The position numbers were made by a program, and so were the translations under genes. Shown one piece after another: positions 41,730 to 50,775 of a stretch of DNA of 64,000 bases (the stretch's first letter is position 1; every line of letters begins with the position of its first letter). The stretch is from Saprospira grandis DSM 2844 (GTDB lineage: Bacteria > Bacteroidota > Bacteroidia > Chitinophagales > Saprospiraceae). Location of the stretch: the NCBI GenBank assembly GCA_945888475.1, contig CAMDAB010000002.1:1-64000 (forward strand), read 5' to 3'. The notes under the pieces were generated by a model. That model was given only the letters and a program-made list of their open reading frames with translations, ran no database searches and was not told the origin of the DNA.

Positions 41730-42755
41730 ATGAAAAGAACCGAATTAAACGAATTGGGCGAATTTGGGCTCATCAATCATCTTACTAAAAAATTTAGTCT
41801 GCAAAATAGCTCTTCGCTCAAAGGTGTTGGCGATGATGCGGCTGTTATTCAATACGGCACTGGAAAAGCAACTGTCATTTCAACCGATATGTTGGTGGAA
41901 AATGTACATTTCGATCTTATCTACACACCGCTCAAACATTTGGGTTACAAGGCAGTAGTGGTCAATCTTTCCGATATTTATGCCATGAACGCCATTCCAA
42001 GGCAGATTTTGGTATCGATGTCGATGTCGAATAAATATTCAGTTGAAGCACTGGACGAAATCTATGAGGGGATGCGCCTTGCATGTGAGCATTATGCTGT
42101 AGATTTGGTGGGTGGCGATACGACTTCCTCCCTAAAAGGCATGACATTGAGCCTCACAGCTGTAGGTGAGCAGGAACCTTCGAAAATTGTGTATCGAAAC
42201 GGTGCAAAGCCAGGCGATCTGCTCTGTGTGAGCGGCAATCTTGGGGCGGCCTATGTAGGTTTACAACTCCTGGAACGCGAAAAACAGGTTTTCCTGGCCA
42301 ATCCCAAAATGCAGCCGGTTTTCGATGGTCAGGATTATCTCATTGGCCGTTTGTTGAAACCCGAAGCCAGAAAGGATATTATAGAATTTTTTGCCGAAGC
42401 CTCTCTTCTGCCTACTTCGATGATCGATATCTCAGACGGACTTTCATCTGAGGTGCTGCATATTTGCAATCAATCAAAAACAGGGGCAATTGTCGAAGAA
42501 ATGCATGTGCCGGTTTCGGAACTCACTTACCATAAGGCGCTTGATTTTAATACCGACCCAATTGTCTGTGCCATGCATGGCGGCGAGGATTACGAACTGC
42601 TCTTTACCATCAATGCAAAAGATGCCGATAAAATAAAATACAATCTCGATATCAGTATCATTGGTGAAATTATTCCCGCCGCAGATGGTATAAGGTTGCA
42701 GACTAAGGCTGGAAGATTTCATGATCTGACTGCGCAGGGGTGGAAGCATTATTAA
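41730..42755 (+). CDS. thiL: Thiamine-monophosphate kinase
   Basis: A 341-residue enzyme that phosphorylates thiamine monophosphate to the diphosphate with ATP. Motifs are GVGDDAAVI (start of the ATP/Mg site), STDMLVENVHFDL, GYKAVVVNLSDIYAMNAIPRQILVS, DLVGGDTTSSLKGMTLSLTAVGE and the C-terminal MIDISDGLSSEVLHI and MHGGEDYELLFT. This is the PurM-like architecture. The gene is probably cotranscribed with the MBL hydrolase upstream. The 176-bp spacer behind it carries repeats. Confidence 0.96.
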   Translation: MKRTELNELGEFGLINHLTKKFSLQNSSSLKGVGDDAAVIQYGTGKATVISTDMLVENVHFDLIYTPLKHLGYKAVVVNLSDIYAMNAIPRQILVSMSMSNKYSVEALDEIYEGMRLACEHYAVDLVGGDTTSSLKGMTLSLTAVGEQEPSKIVYRNGAKPGDLLCVSGNLGAAYVGLQLLEREKQVFLANPKMQPVFDGQDYLIGRLLKPEARKDIIEFFAEASLLPTSMIDISDGLSSEVLHICNQSKTGAIVEEMHVPVSELTYHKALDFNTDPIVCAMHGGEDYELLFTINAKDADKIKYNLDISIIGEIIPAADGIRLQTKAGRFHDLTAQGWKHY

Positions 42756-42759
42756 AATC

Positions 42760-42900
42760 AGACATCAGATTTTCAGACATCAGATTTTCAGATTTAAAAC
42801 ATAAACTAAATGATTTTATGAATCTATTGTTTTTGTCACTTACTATGTTAAAAGTATACATATCTGACAATCCGACTTCTGAAAATCTGAAAATCTCTAA
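42760..42900. repeat. AGATTTTCAGA direct and inverted repeats
   Basis: CAGACATCAGATTTT occurs twice in tandem after thiL, and CTGAAAATCTGAAAATCT near 42880 is its inverted form. The two could pair across about 90 bp. Confidence 0.55.
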
Positions 42901-42931
42901 ATAATTTATAATATATTAACTAGCTACTACA

Positions 42932-45900
42932 ATGAATCGCCCAGAAATTGCCCGACTCTTTTACATTGAACTGCAAAAAGTATATGATGCTGTAGGATTT
43001 ATACCAGAAGCAAAGTTTATGGAATTGGGACATTTGCTGAATAAGCTGATTTTTACCTTTACCGAGGCTGAAAATCTGCATTTTACCACCATGTTTGCCC
43101 GGATTGCCTATTCAGGTTACAAATATGACATCAGCAAGGGATTGCAATGGAGAATTCATGCGTTGCGCAAAAAACTGAAAATGGTGCGCAGCAAAAAAAT
43201 AACTGTAAGCGAGAGAGAATTTCTGGCAGCGCTCAAAACTGTAGCCTTTTCAGTTTCGGCATTTTGCCAGATTCCAGTGCCGGAAAAACTAATTGAGATA
43301 CTGCCTGAAGATGAAAAACAGGACACAGAAAAAGGCCGTATCCGGATCAAGGAACGCCTCAACTCACTCAAAGTGGCTGTTGTGGATATGGACGAAGCGC
43401 AGGAATTTTTGCTTTGTCAAGAATTTGGCACCGATACACCCGAAATTATAAGGGTTAAATACAATGAAACTGCTGTAAATGAACATTTTAAAAGCACTGC
43501 TGAACTCATCAGGGATGTTTTTGGCAAAAAGGCCACACTGAATCTTGTAGATGTAATTGTGAATGATGAGGGTGTCTACATTCCAAAAGTTATCGTCCTC
43601 GAACCCGATTACCTGGTCGATGTAACCTCTGTTGCCGAATGTTTTCAGGATTTTGGCGCATCCTCGCTGCTATATCTGCTTGGAAAATTCAAAGCAAGAG
43701 ACAATACTGTTCCGATCATGGTAGGGAACATCGCAAACTTTCTGTTGGATGAGTTACTCAGCAATCCCAATGCAGATTTCAAAAAGACATTTCCAAAGGT
43801 TTTTCCAACCAATCCGCTTGCTTTTGCCGATTTTAGCGATGATGATATGCGCAAGATTTTGGATCAGTCGGAGCAGCACTTCGTTTCTATAAAAAATGTA
43901 ATAAAAAACGATTTCAGGAGAGAAAACATTACAGCTTCCGACTGTTATCTTGAGCCATCATTTTATTCAGATAAATACGGCATACAAGGACGTTTGGACG
44001 TTTGGCACAGAGCAGCCAACAGCCGAAAATCTGCCATTGTGGAGTTAAAAAGCGGTAAACCGTTCAGACCAAACCGCTTCGGGTTGAATCCAAATCATTA
44101 TGCTCAGACTACGCTTTATGACCTTCTGGTAAACTCAGTTTACAGTAATCTGGAGGTGATGGAATACGTACTTTATTCCAAACTTGAAATGAATCAGCTG
44201 AAGCCTGCTCCGCCAGAACGATATATGAAGGATGAGGTGATAAAACTTCGAAACGAGCTTGTGGCCATTGACCGACAAATGGCAAGCCTCGATGAGCGGC
44301 CACTCGACCAGCTGACCGTTTTGCATCAGCTCAATATGATGAAACTGTCAAAGGCAAGTGGCTTTACTGCAGCAAATATCCAAAAATTTGAGCGCCTGCT
44401 ACTTGAATCTTCTGAATTGGAACGCCGATATTTCCTGGCCTTTATAGCCTTTACGGCACGAGAACATCTGCTGGCCAAAACCGGGATTGAGGGCAACGAA
44501 AGCTGTAACGGCCTGGCATCGATGTGGTTGAACGATTTTATACAAAAAGATCAGAACTTCGAAGTTTTGGGCTATCTAGAAATTTCGGAGAATCACAGCG
44601 CTGAGGAGCATTCTATCATCATTCTGAAAAGAAGTGAAAAAACCAATCCACTCGCCAATTTCAGACAGGGCGACATAGCAGTGCTCTATCCGAAGGAAAA
44701 TGAAGATGACAATGTACTGCGTCATCAGATTTTCAAGGGTTCGATTGCCGAAATTGATGCCGAAAAAGTTGTTTTTAAACTTCACTCAAGACAATATAAT
44801 GGCTCTATTTTCCAACAGTATAAATCCTGGTTTATTGAGCCCGATATGATGGACAAAAGCTTTGCTGTTCAATTTCAGGGACTCTTCGAATTTCTCGAAA
44901 GCAGCAAGGAAAGTAAAGACCTTCTACTTACGGTTAGGCCTCCGTTTGAACCGGTTCAGGACGAAATTGAAATTAATAACCCAAGTTTGAACGACGAACA
45001 GCGTAGAATCTTGAAAAAGGCCCTCAATTCGAAAGAGTATTTTCTGTTGGTTGGTCCTCCCGGCACAGGAAAAACAAAATTTATGCTGGCCGAAACGGTG
45101 AAATATCTTTTGGAAAATACCAAACAGAATATTTTGTTGCTTGCCTACACCAACAGAGCTGTCGATGAAATTTGTGAGGCTATTCACAGTTTTGCAGAAA
45201 ATGATTATCTGCGCCTTGGCTCGCGCTACTCCTGCGACAGCCGCTTCGATGGACGTATGTTCTCCGTCGTTACCGAAAAAGTGGAAAAGCGCAAAGAATT
45301 GAAGGAAATCATCGATCGGCACAGGATTTTCATTTCTACAGTAGCAACTATTGTGAACCGACCGCTCATACTGAAACTTAAAAAATTTGATACTGCTGTC
45401 ATTGACGAAGCCTCACAGATTCTGGAACCCTTATTGGTTGGGATGCTTCCGTCATTCCGGCGATTTATACTCATTGGCGACCATAAGCAGTTGCCGGCTG
45501 TTGTGATGCAGGATAAGAAAAAGTCGGCAGTAGACGATGAACAGCTTATGGCAATTGGTCTGCACAACCGCAGAAATTCACTCTTCGAGCGATTGTTTAA
45601 CAGGGCACAGCAGGAGGGTTGGCATTGGGCCTGGGATATGATGTCGCATCAAGGTAGAATGCATGCCGATATCTGTGAATTTCCAAGCAAATATTTTTAT
45701 AATTCGAAACTACATTTGTTAGCTGCCGAAAGTGGCGGTTCATGGCAGCGCGAAAACCTCGCCTACAGTATTCCGCATAGCGCCGACGAGCTGACATCAG
45801 CGCTCTGTTCGAAAAGGGTCATTTTTATACCATCAAGTTCCGACTATGACGGCAATCCAAAAACAAATTTGATTGAAGCAGAAATTGTGGGCAAGGTAAT

Positions 45901-46279
45901 TGACCGATTTAAAAACATTTATGATACTAACGGTTTGGAATTCAGTCATCAAACCCTGGGCGTTATCACCCCGTTCAGAGCACAAATTGCACAAATCAGG
46001 CACAAACTAGAGACTTACGGCAAGTCGTACGAACTTTGCAGCATTGATACAGTTGAACGTTATCAGGGAGGCGCAAGAGATATTATCATCATTTCTCTTT
46101 GTTTGAATATGACCCATCAGCTCGATGCGGTCGTTTCACTATCGGATGATGAAACAGTTGACCGAAAATTGAATGTTGCACTTACCCGAGCCCGCAAACA
46201 TTTGGTAGTTATTGGTAATGAATATGTGATGAGACAGGATGCCCGGTACAGTAAATTATTGGATTGGATGAAATCTTAG
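42932..46279 (+). CDS. Dna2-like PD-(D/E)XK nuclease / superfamily 1 helicase
   Basis: An 1115-residue protein with a nuclease domain and a helicase domain. Around residues 348-377 is GRLDVW ... SAIVELKSGKPF, the D-x16-ExK core of Cas4/Dna2-type nucleases, followed by HYAQTTLYDLL. No four-cysteine Fe-S cluster could be identified. From about 690 the SF1 helicase begins: NDEQRRILKKAL (Q motif), LVGPPGTGKTKFML (Walker A), LLLAYTNRAVDEI, VIDEASQILEPLL (Walker B), ILIGDHKQLPAVV (III), VITPFRAQIAQI (V-like) and DTVERYQGGARDIIIISL (Va), ending VALTRARKHLVVIGN (VI). This is the Upf1/Dna2 group. A role in processing flaps or repair intermediates is likely. cysQ follows after 13 bp. Confidence 0.93.
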   Translation: MNRPEIARLFYIELQKVYDAVGFIPEAKFMELGHLLNKLIFTFTEAENLHFTTMFARIAYSGYKYDISKGLQWRIHALRKKLKMVRSKKITVSEREFLAALKTVAFSVSAFCQIPVPEKLIEILPEDEKQDTEKGRIRIKERLNSLKVAVVDMDEAQEFLLCQEFGTDTPEIIRVKYNETAVNEHFKSTAELIRDVFGKKATLNLVDVIVNDEGVYIPKVIVLEPDYLVDVTSVAECFQDFGASSLLYLLGKFKARDNTVPIMVGNIANFLLDELLSNPNADFKKTFPKVFPTNPLAFADFSDDDMRKILDQSEQHFVSIKNVIKNDFRRENITASDCYLEPSFYSDKYGIQGRLDVWHRAANSRKSAIVELKSGKPFRPNRFGLNPNHYAQTTLYDLLVNSVYSNLEVMEYVLYSKLEMNQLKPAPPERYMKDEVIKLRNELVAIDRQMASLDERPLDQLTVLHQLNMMKLSKASGFTAANIQKFERLLLESSELERRYFLAFIAFTAREHLLAKTGIEGNESCNGLASMWLNDFIQKDQNFEVLGYLEISENHSAEEHSIIILKRSEKTNPLANFRQGDIAVLYPKENEDDNVLRHQIFKGSIAEIDAEKVVFKLHSRQYNGSIFQQYKSWFIEPDMMDKSFAVQFQGLFEFLESSKESKDLLLTVRPPFEPVQDEIEINNPSLNDEQRRILKKALNSKEYFLLVGPPGTGKTKFMLAETVKYLLENTKQNILLLAYTNRAVDEICEAIHSFAENDYLRLGSRYSCDSRFDGRMFSVVTEKVEKRKELKEIIDRHRIFISTVATIVNRPLILKLKKFDTAVIDEASQILEPLLVGMLPSFRRFILIGDHKQLPAVVMQDKKKSAVDDEQLMAIGLHNRRNSLFERLFNRAQQEGWHWAWDMMSHQGRMHADICEFPSKYFYNSKLHLLAAESGGSWQRENLAYSIPHSADELTSALCSKRVIFIPSSSDYDGNPKTNLIEAEIVGKVIDRFKNIYDTNGLEFSHQTLGVITPFRAQIAQIRHKLETYGKSYELCSIDTVERYQGGARDIIIISLCLNMTHQLDAVVSLSDDETVDRKLNVALTRARKHLVVIGNEYVMRQDARYSKLLDWMKS

Positions 46280-46292
46280 AAAATCAGCCTTT

Positions 46293-47078
46293 ATGTCAAT
46301 CACAGATAGCCATTTAGAAAAACTAAAAGATCTTGCACGAAACGCCGGAAAAGCAATGCTCGAAATTTATAACAGTAGCGATTTTGGCATTGAACACAAG
46401 GCCGACGATTCTCCGCTGACCCTTGCAGACAAAAAATCGAATGAAATTATTTGCAAAGGGATCGAAGCACTTGGATTGCCTTACCCTATAATTTCTGAGG
46501 AAAACACTCAGATTCCTTTCGAAATCAGGAAAAACTTCAAAAGATTCTGGTTAATTGACCCTTTGGATGGTACAAAAGAATTTATCAATAGAAATGGCGA
46601 TTTTACCGTAAACATTGCACTCATCGAAGATAAAAAACCGATCGTCGGAATTATTTATGCGGTCTGTGAAAATGAACTCTACTGGGCCATAAAGGGACAG
46701 GGTGCCTACATCGAGATCAACCATGAGATTCGAAAATTACAGGCTGCACAATTCGATTTAAATGCAGCAGCAGTAAGAGTTGTAGCATCGAGATCGCACC
46801 TCAATAAGGCAACAGCGCAACTGATTGATAAGCTAAAAAATCCGATTATTACAAACAGAGGCAGTTCCCTGAAATTTATGATGCTAGCCAATGCAACTGC
46901 AGACTACTACCCTCGAATGTCGCATGTAATGGAATGGGATGTTGCCGCTGCTCAAATTATTTTGGAAGAAGCCGGGGGCAAGGTAATTGACCCAACGACA
47001 AAAAAGCCATTGGAGTACAATAAATTAGATATGATTATTCCCTCATTTATAGCATGTGGAATAGGGGGCCCAGCGTAA
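46293..47078 (+). CDS. cysQ: 3'(2'),5'-bisphosphate nucleotidase CysQ
   Basis: A 261-residue FIG-superfamily phosphatase that hydrolyses PAP released during sulfate assimilation. Metal-binding motifs are PIISEENTQIPF (Glu), FWLIDPLDGTKEFINRNGDFTVNIALIE (Asp-x-x-Asp-Gly-Thr) and VMEWDVAAAQIILEEAGGKV (Trp-Asp). DSPLTLADKKSNEII is the helix preceding the site. It lies 13 bp after the helicase-nuclease gene and converges with the next gene, with only 2 bp between stops. Confidence 0.95.
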   Translation: MSITDSHLEKLKDLARNAGKAMLEIYNSSDFGIEHKADDSPLTLADKKSNEIICKGIEALGLPYPIISEENTQIPFEIRKNFKRFWLIDPLDGTKEFINRNGDFTVNIALIEDKKPIVGIIYAVCENELYWAIKGQGAYIEINHEIRKLQAAQFDLNAAAVRVVASRSHLNKATAQLIDKLKNPIITNRGSSLKFMMLANATADYYPRMSHVMEWDVAAAQIILEEAGGKVIDPTTKKPLEYNKLDMIIPSFIACGIGGPA

Positions 47079-47080
47079 TA

Positions 47081-48031
47081 CTAATTTTCATCTGTTGATA
47101 CAGCCTTGTTTTCCGTTTCCTGTACAGCGGGACTAGTATAACTCAATGGGTCCTGATTGTAGATTTTTACCAGATATTCGTAAACCGCCGGCATATTGTC
47201 CTTCATTAGTTGAGGCAAGGCAAAAAACTGTTCTGAACACATTTCGAAAAGCTCATATTCTTTTAATGCAGTATAGCTGAAAATATAATTTGGATTGAAA
47301 GCTCTGTTCTGATGGAGTTCATAAATCAATTTTTCCCTGTCATATGGAATTTCGCTGTCCTGAATGTTATGTTGAAGCTTAAATAATTTTGCGAATCCGT
47401 ACAAAGCGCTGTCGTAGTACTCCTTGGGATTTTTTAAACCAGGAACAAACATGTTTACAGCGATCAGCAAACAGTCAAAAATTTCACGGTTCACCTCGAC
47501 CGAATGCAGCTGATGGCTCATTTCGGGTGTAATAAATGTTCTTGGGAACAAAATCACCGCTGCCAATTTGGGGAAAAATTCTTTTTCAAAGGGAAATCCC
47601 ATAGTAAATTGTATTGCCGAGGCAGACACCAGTAATTGAATATCGCCGGGTATTTTTTCAGCAGAACGCATCTGAAATTTTTTCTGTTCACGAAAAACAC
47701 TGACCCTTTTTTCAAATTCAACTTTGTGTTCTGCTCCAAGTCTTCTATAATAAGGAAAGTGCTTATCGAGAATATCAATTTCCATTCCAGAGAGTCCCTC
47801 AGGATGCCGGCCTATCCACCATTCATAGATTGCTCTTTTAAGTAAAAAGCCCGAAAGACCAGTCACAAGTGGAATTACCATCAGCCATTCATAACCTGGA
47901 ATATAATTGAAAAATGCAAGATAACCCAATATCCCCAACAGAATGGCAGAAGGTATAATGAGGAGTGCAACAATTATCATAATTTGAGAAATTTCGATGT
48001 TTAATGCTAAACTAAAACGTTTTTTTGTCAA
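47081..48031 (-). CDS. MtfA-like membrane protein lacking the zinc motif
   Basis: A 316-residue protein with two N-terminal membrane helices (IMIIVALLIIPSAILLGILGYLAF and WLMVIPLVTGLSGFLLKRAI). The following domain resembles the MtfA/DUF980 zinc peptidase: FPYYRRLGAEHKVEFEKRVSVFREQKKFQMRS, PGDIQLLVSASAIQFTMGFP and the strand LAAVILFPRTFITPEM are the usual segments before the active site. The expected HExxH is missing (VNREIFDCLLIAVNMFVPG at that place), so it is probably not a protease. The C-terminus has extra helices and a polar tail. Its role is unknown. Confidence 0.82.
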   Translation of the reverse strand: MTKKRFSLALNIEISQIMIIVALLIIPSAILLGILGYLAFFNYIPGYEWLMVIPLVTGLSGFLLKRAIYEWWIGRHPEGLSGMEIDILDKHFPYYRRLGAEHKVEFEKRVSVFREQKKFQMRSAEKIPGDIQLLVSASAIQFTMGFPFEKEFFPKLAAVILFPRTFITPEMSHQLHSVEVNREIFDCLLIAVNMFVPGLKNPKEYYDSALYGFAKLFKLQHNIQDSEIPYDREKLIYELHQNRAFNPNYIFSYTALKEYELFEMCSEQFFALPQLMKDNMPAVYEYLVKIYNQDPLSYTSPAVQETENKAVSTDEN

Positions 48032-48222
48032 CTATTAGTGCGAAAAAGCAAATGTTTAATTAAATTTGACAAAAACCAACGAATCAAAGTTCAATTTTAA
48101 ATATTTTTTGAAATTTATTGACACAAAGTCTGATATAATTTCTAACTTCGAAAGCTTATCATAAAAATTCAATTAAAAAAAGGAGTCATCCTTTAACTTA
48201 AATTATTAAAATTCAAACAACT

Positions 48223-50049
48223 ATGGAAATTCGCCGCTTATTCGACATCCCATATTACCAACAAAAAAATTCTCCTTTGAAACAATCATTGGGAGGAATG
48301 CACGTGACCGGGAAAAATTATTCCTACTCAACAGATGAATTTGTCAAGCTGGCCAACAAAGTTAGTCTTGGCTTATTGCAAATGGGTGTAAAACCAGGCG
48401 ATAAAATTGCTTTGATTTCTTATAACAACCGCCCAGAATGGAATATTATGGATATGGGCATGATGCAAATTGGCGCCATCAATGTCCCTGTTTATCCAAC
48501 TATCAGTGCTTCAGACTATATTTACATTTTTAATGATGCCAATGTAAAATACTGTATTGTCGGTCATGGCGACCTGCTCGAAAAGGTTAGAACTGCACAA
48601 AAAGATATTCCAAGCCTTCAGGCAATTTTTACCTTCGATGAAGTTGATTCGAAGGGACAGACTGATGCAAACGGAGCCGAGGTGCTCCATTGGGAGCATA
48701 TTTTTTCCGATAGTAGTGATTTTTCTGCTGTTGAACAAATCAAACAGACGATAAAGCCCGAAGATATTGCTACCATTATCTACACCTCAGGAACAACCGG
48801 AAATCCCAAAGGCGTTGTCCTTTCACATCATAATATCTGTACGAATGTGCGCGATGTTTTGCCTTTTATTCCATTAAATACCGGCGAGATCGCCCTTAGT
48901 TTTTTACCGCTCTGCCATGTTTTTGAGCGTACAGTTACTTATGGTTATATGGCTAAAGGTGTCAATATTGTTTACGCCCGCGACCTCGAAACACTTTCGG
49001 AATCCTTACAGGAAGTAAAACCACATTTCTTTACAACCGTACCTCGTTTGTTGGAAAAGGTCTATGAAAAAATCATCAACAAGGCAAAGGGGGAAAGTAA
49101 AATCAAACAGAAAATATTTTTCTGGGCACTGGGGCTTACCGAAAAATATGACTACGATTGGAAAGCCAGTGGTTTGTTGGGAATTCAATGGGCTATTGCC
49201 GACAAATTAGTTTTTTCAAAAATCAGAGCCCGATTGGGTGGCCGTGTAAAAGGTATTGTTACTGGTGCTGCTGCATGTCCGCGCCGTATGGCTCAATTTT
49301 TCTCAGCTATCGGAGTTCCAATCCGTGAAGGTTATGGTTTGACCGAAACTTCGCCTGCTATTTCTATTAATCTCTTCGAACCGCATCAGGCAATGCTTGG
49401 CTCGGTTGGTCCAATCCTTCCAAGTGTAACAGTAAAGATTACCGAAGATGGCAACTACGGTCCTGGCGAAGGTGAAATCATGGTTCAGGGTCCTACTGTT
49501 ATGGTGGGGTATTACAACAAACCAGAAGACACTGCCGATGTAATGACCGCTGACGGTTGGTTTTTGACCGGCGACATCGGAAAATTTGTCGAAAACAATA
49601 AGGGTGTAAAATTCCTGAAAATAACAGACCGCAAAAAAGAATTACTTAAAACATCGGGTGGTAAATATGTGGCACCAACCCCTATCGAATCGACACTTAA
49701 AGAAGATTTGCTTGTTGAACAGGCAATGGTTGTGGGCGATAACATGAAATTTGTTTCCGTTATCATTCAACCTACCTTCGACTCGCTCAAAAACTGGTGC
49801 AAAGAAAACGGAATTGAATATGGCAGCGATGTCAATGCTGTTTTATCCAATCCAAAGGTAAAAGCTCATTACCAGCAGGTTATCGATGCTGCCAATCCGC
49901 AGTTCGGTAAAGTGGAACAGGTGAAAAAATTTGTCCTTGTATCTGATGTTTGGGGCGTTCCCACAGGAGAACTCACTCCAACTATGAAACTGAAGCGCCG
50001 GGTGATACTCAGTAAATATCAGAAAGAGATTGATGCTATGTATGCCTGA
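48223..50049 (+). CDS. Long-chain acyl-CoA synthetase (AMP-forming)
   Basis: A 608-residue ANL-superfamily ligase that activates fatty acids to acyl-CoA with ATP. The P-loop-like motif is TIIYTSGTTGNPKGVVLSHHN. Further motifs are IREGYGLTETSPAISIN, GEIMVQGPTVMVGYYN, TADGWFLTGDIGKF and ITDRKKELLKTSGGKYVAPTPIE with the catalytic Lys region near the end (GELTPTMKLKRR). The length and KTSGGKYVAP form are typical of bacterial FadD15-like/ACSL enzymes. The product would feed the FadB/FadJ-type enzyme at 2.8 kb. A hairpin terminator follows directly. Confidence 0.96.
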   Translation: MEIRRLFDIPYYQQKNSPLKQSLGGMHVTGKNYSYSTDEFVKLANKVSLGLLQMGVKPGDKIALISYNNRPEWNIMDMGMMQIGAINVPVYPTISASDYIYIFNDANVKYCIVGHGDLLEKVRTAQKDIPSLQAIFTFDEVDSKGQTDANGAEVLHWEHIFSDSSDFSAVEQIKQTIKPEDIATIIYTSGTTGNPKGVVLSHHNICTNVRDVLPFIPLNTGEIALSFLPLCHVFERTVTYGYMAKGVNIVYARDLETLSESLQEVKPHFFTTVPRLLEKVYEKIINKAKGESKIKQKIFFWALGLTEKYDYDWKASGLLGIQWAIADKLVFSKIRARLGGRVKGIVTGAAACPRRMAQFFSAIGVPIREGYGLTETSPAISINLFEPHQAMLGSVGPILPSVTVKITEDGNYGPGEGEIMVQGPTVMVGYYNKPEDTADVMTADGWFLTGDIGKFVENNKGVKFLKITDRKKELLKTSGGKYVAPTPIESTLKEDLLVEQAMVVGDNMKFVSVIIQPTFDSLKNWCKENGIEYGSDVNAVLSNPKVKAHYQQVIDAANPQFGKVEQVKKFVLVSDVWGVPTGELTPTMKLKRRVILSKYQKEIDAMYA

Positions 50050-50060
50050 TTTAACTCAAA

Positions 50061-50090
50061 AAGGCTGCCCTACTAAGGGCAGCCTCTTTT
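50061..50090 (+). terminator. Terminator after acyl-CoA synthetase gene
   Basis: AGGCTGCCCT and AGGGCAGCCT form a 10-bp perfect stem followed by CTTTT. Confidence 0.85.
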
Positions 50091-50096
50091 ACACTT

Positions 50097-50525
50097 ATGA
50101 AACATCAGTTAAAATTTATTTCCATCTGCCTGCTTGGCATTTTGTTACTGCTTTTTTCGCAATCATGCCGAAAGAATAAAAGTCCCCTGTACAATACAGA
50201 TGACTTAGCGGGACAATGGAAAAGGGTGCTTAGCAGCAAACCAGAATATGATAGCTTGATGTATGTCAGTATCAGTGGCTCAAACGGCAGTGTAGACAGC
50301 ACTTTTATCTCGGGTAATTTTACTGTGGGTACCATTAAGTGGAAATCCATTACACCCGATGACGACTCTGTTTTTGTTTACAAAGATCTGGGCAGCGACA
50401 ACAGTTACTACAGTTCCAGAATGACTTATATCAAAAATAGTGACAATGGAATTGAAACACTGTTTTTAGAAATAAACTCTAATGGTGAGGAAAATGGTAG
50501 CTGGCAATATTGGGAAAGGCAGTAG
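50097..50525 (+). CDS. Hypothetical lipoprotein
   Basis: A 142-residue protein with a lipoprotein signal (FISICLLGILLLLFSQSC, Cys about residue 24). The mature part has a strand-rich domain starting DDLAGQWKRVLSSK and ending SNGEENGSWQYWERQ. The layout resembles the lipocalin-like small lipoproteins of Bacteroidota (a GxW at the first strand), but no family is certain. It starts 7 bp after the terminator of the upstream gene, so an independent promoter must lie within that gene or read-through is needed. Confidence 0.75.
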   Translation: MKHQLKFISICLLGILLLLFSQSCRKNKSPLYNTDDLAGQWKRVLSSKPEYDSLMYVSISGSNGSVDSTFISGNFTVGTIKWKSITPDDDSVFVYKDLGSDNSYYSSRMTYIKNSDNGIETLFLEINSNGEENGSWQYWERQ

Positions 50526-50528
50526 TAA

Positions 50529-50756
50529 TCAGTTGCGATAATTTGCACAAAATTGCAATTGAAGTTTCTCGTGTATTAAATTTTCATAATTCCAAAGATA
50601 AGTTGCCCTGCAACTATTGCAGTAACAAACACCATTTGAATGACTTGCATTACTTTGAATCTCTTCTGTAATTACGTAGAAATGGTCCTCAAACTTTAAT
50701 TTTGAGCATCCGATTGTACTGCCAATTTCATATTTAGCACAAGTACTACAGGCCAT
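50529..50756 (-). CDS. Small cysteine-rich protein, probable zinc ribbon
   Basis: A 75-residue ORF with CSTC near the N-terminus, a further Cys at about position 17, and CYCNSC in the middle (about residues 44-49). The two CxxC knuckles could bind one zinc ion. The C-terminal half ends in an aromatic helix (RATYLWNYENLIHEKLQLQF). It lies 19 bp downstream of the TPR gene on the same strand and converges with the lipoprotein gene. Its small size makes coding likely but not sure. Confidence 0.55.
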   Translation of the reverse strand: MACSTCAKYEIGSTIGCSKLKFEDHFYVITEEIQSNASHSNGVCYCNSCRATYLWNYENLIHEKLQLQFCANYRN

Positions 50757-50775
50757 GTTAATTTGAATATACTTG

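Noticed and set aside
45226-45567. 113-codon minus ORF in the helicase-nuclease gene
   Set aside because: Opposite strand of the SF1 helicase motifs, so it is a shadow.
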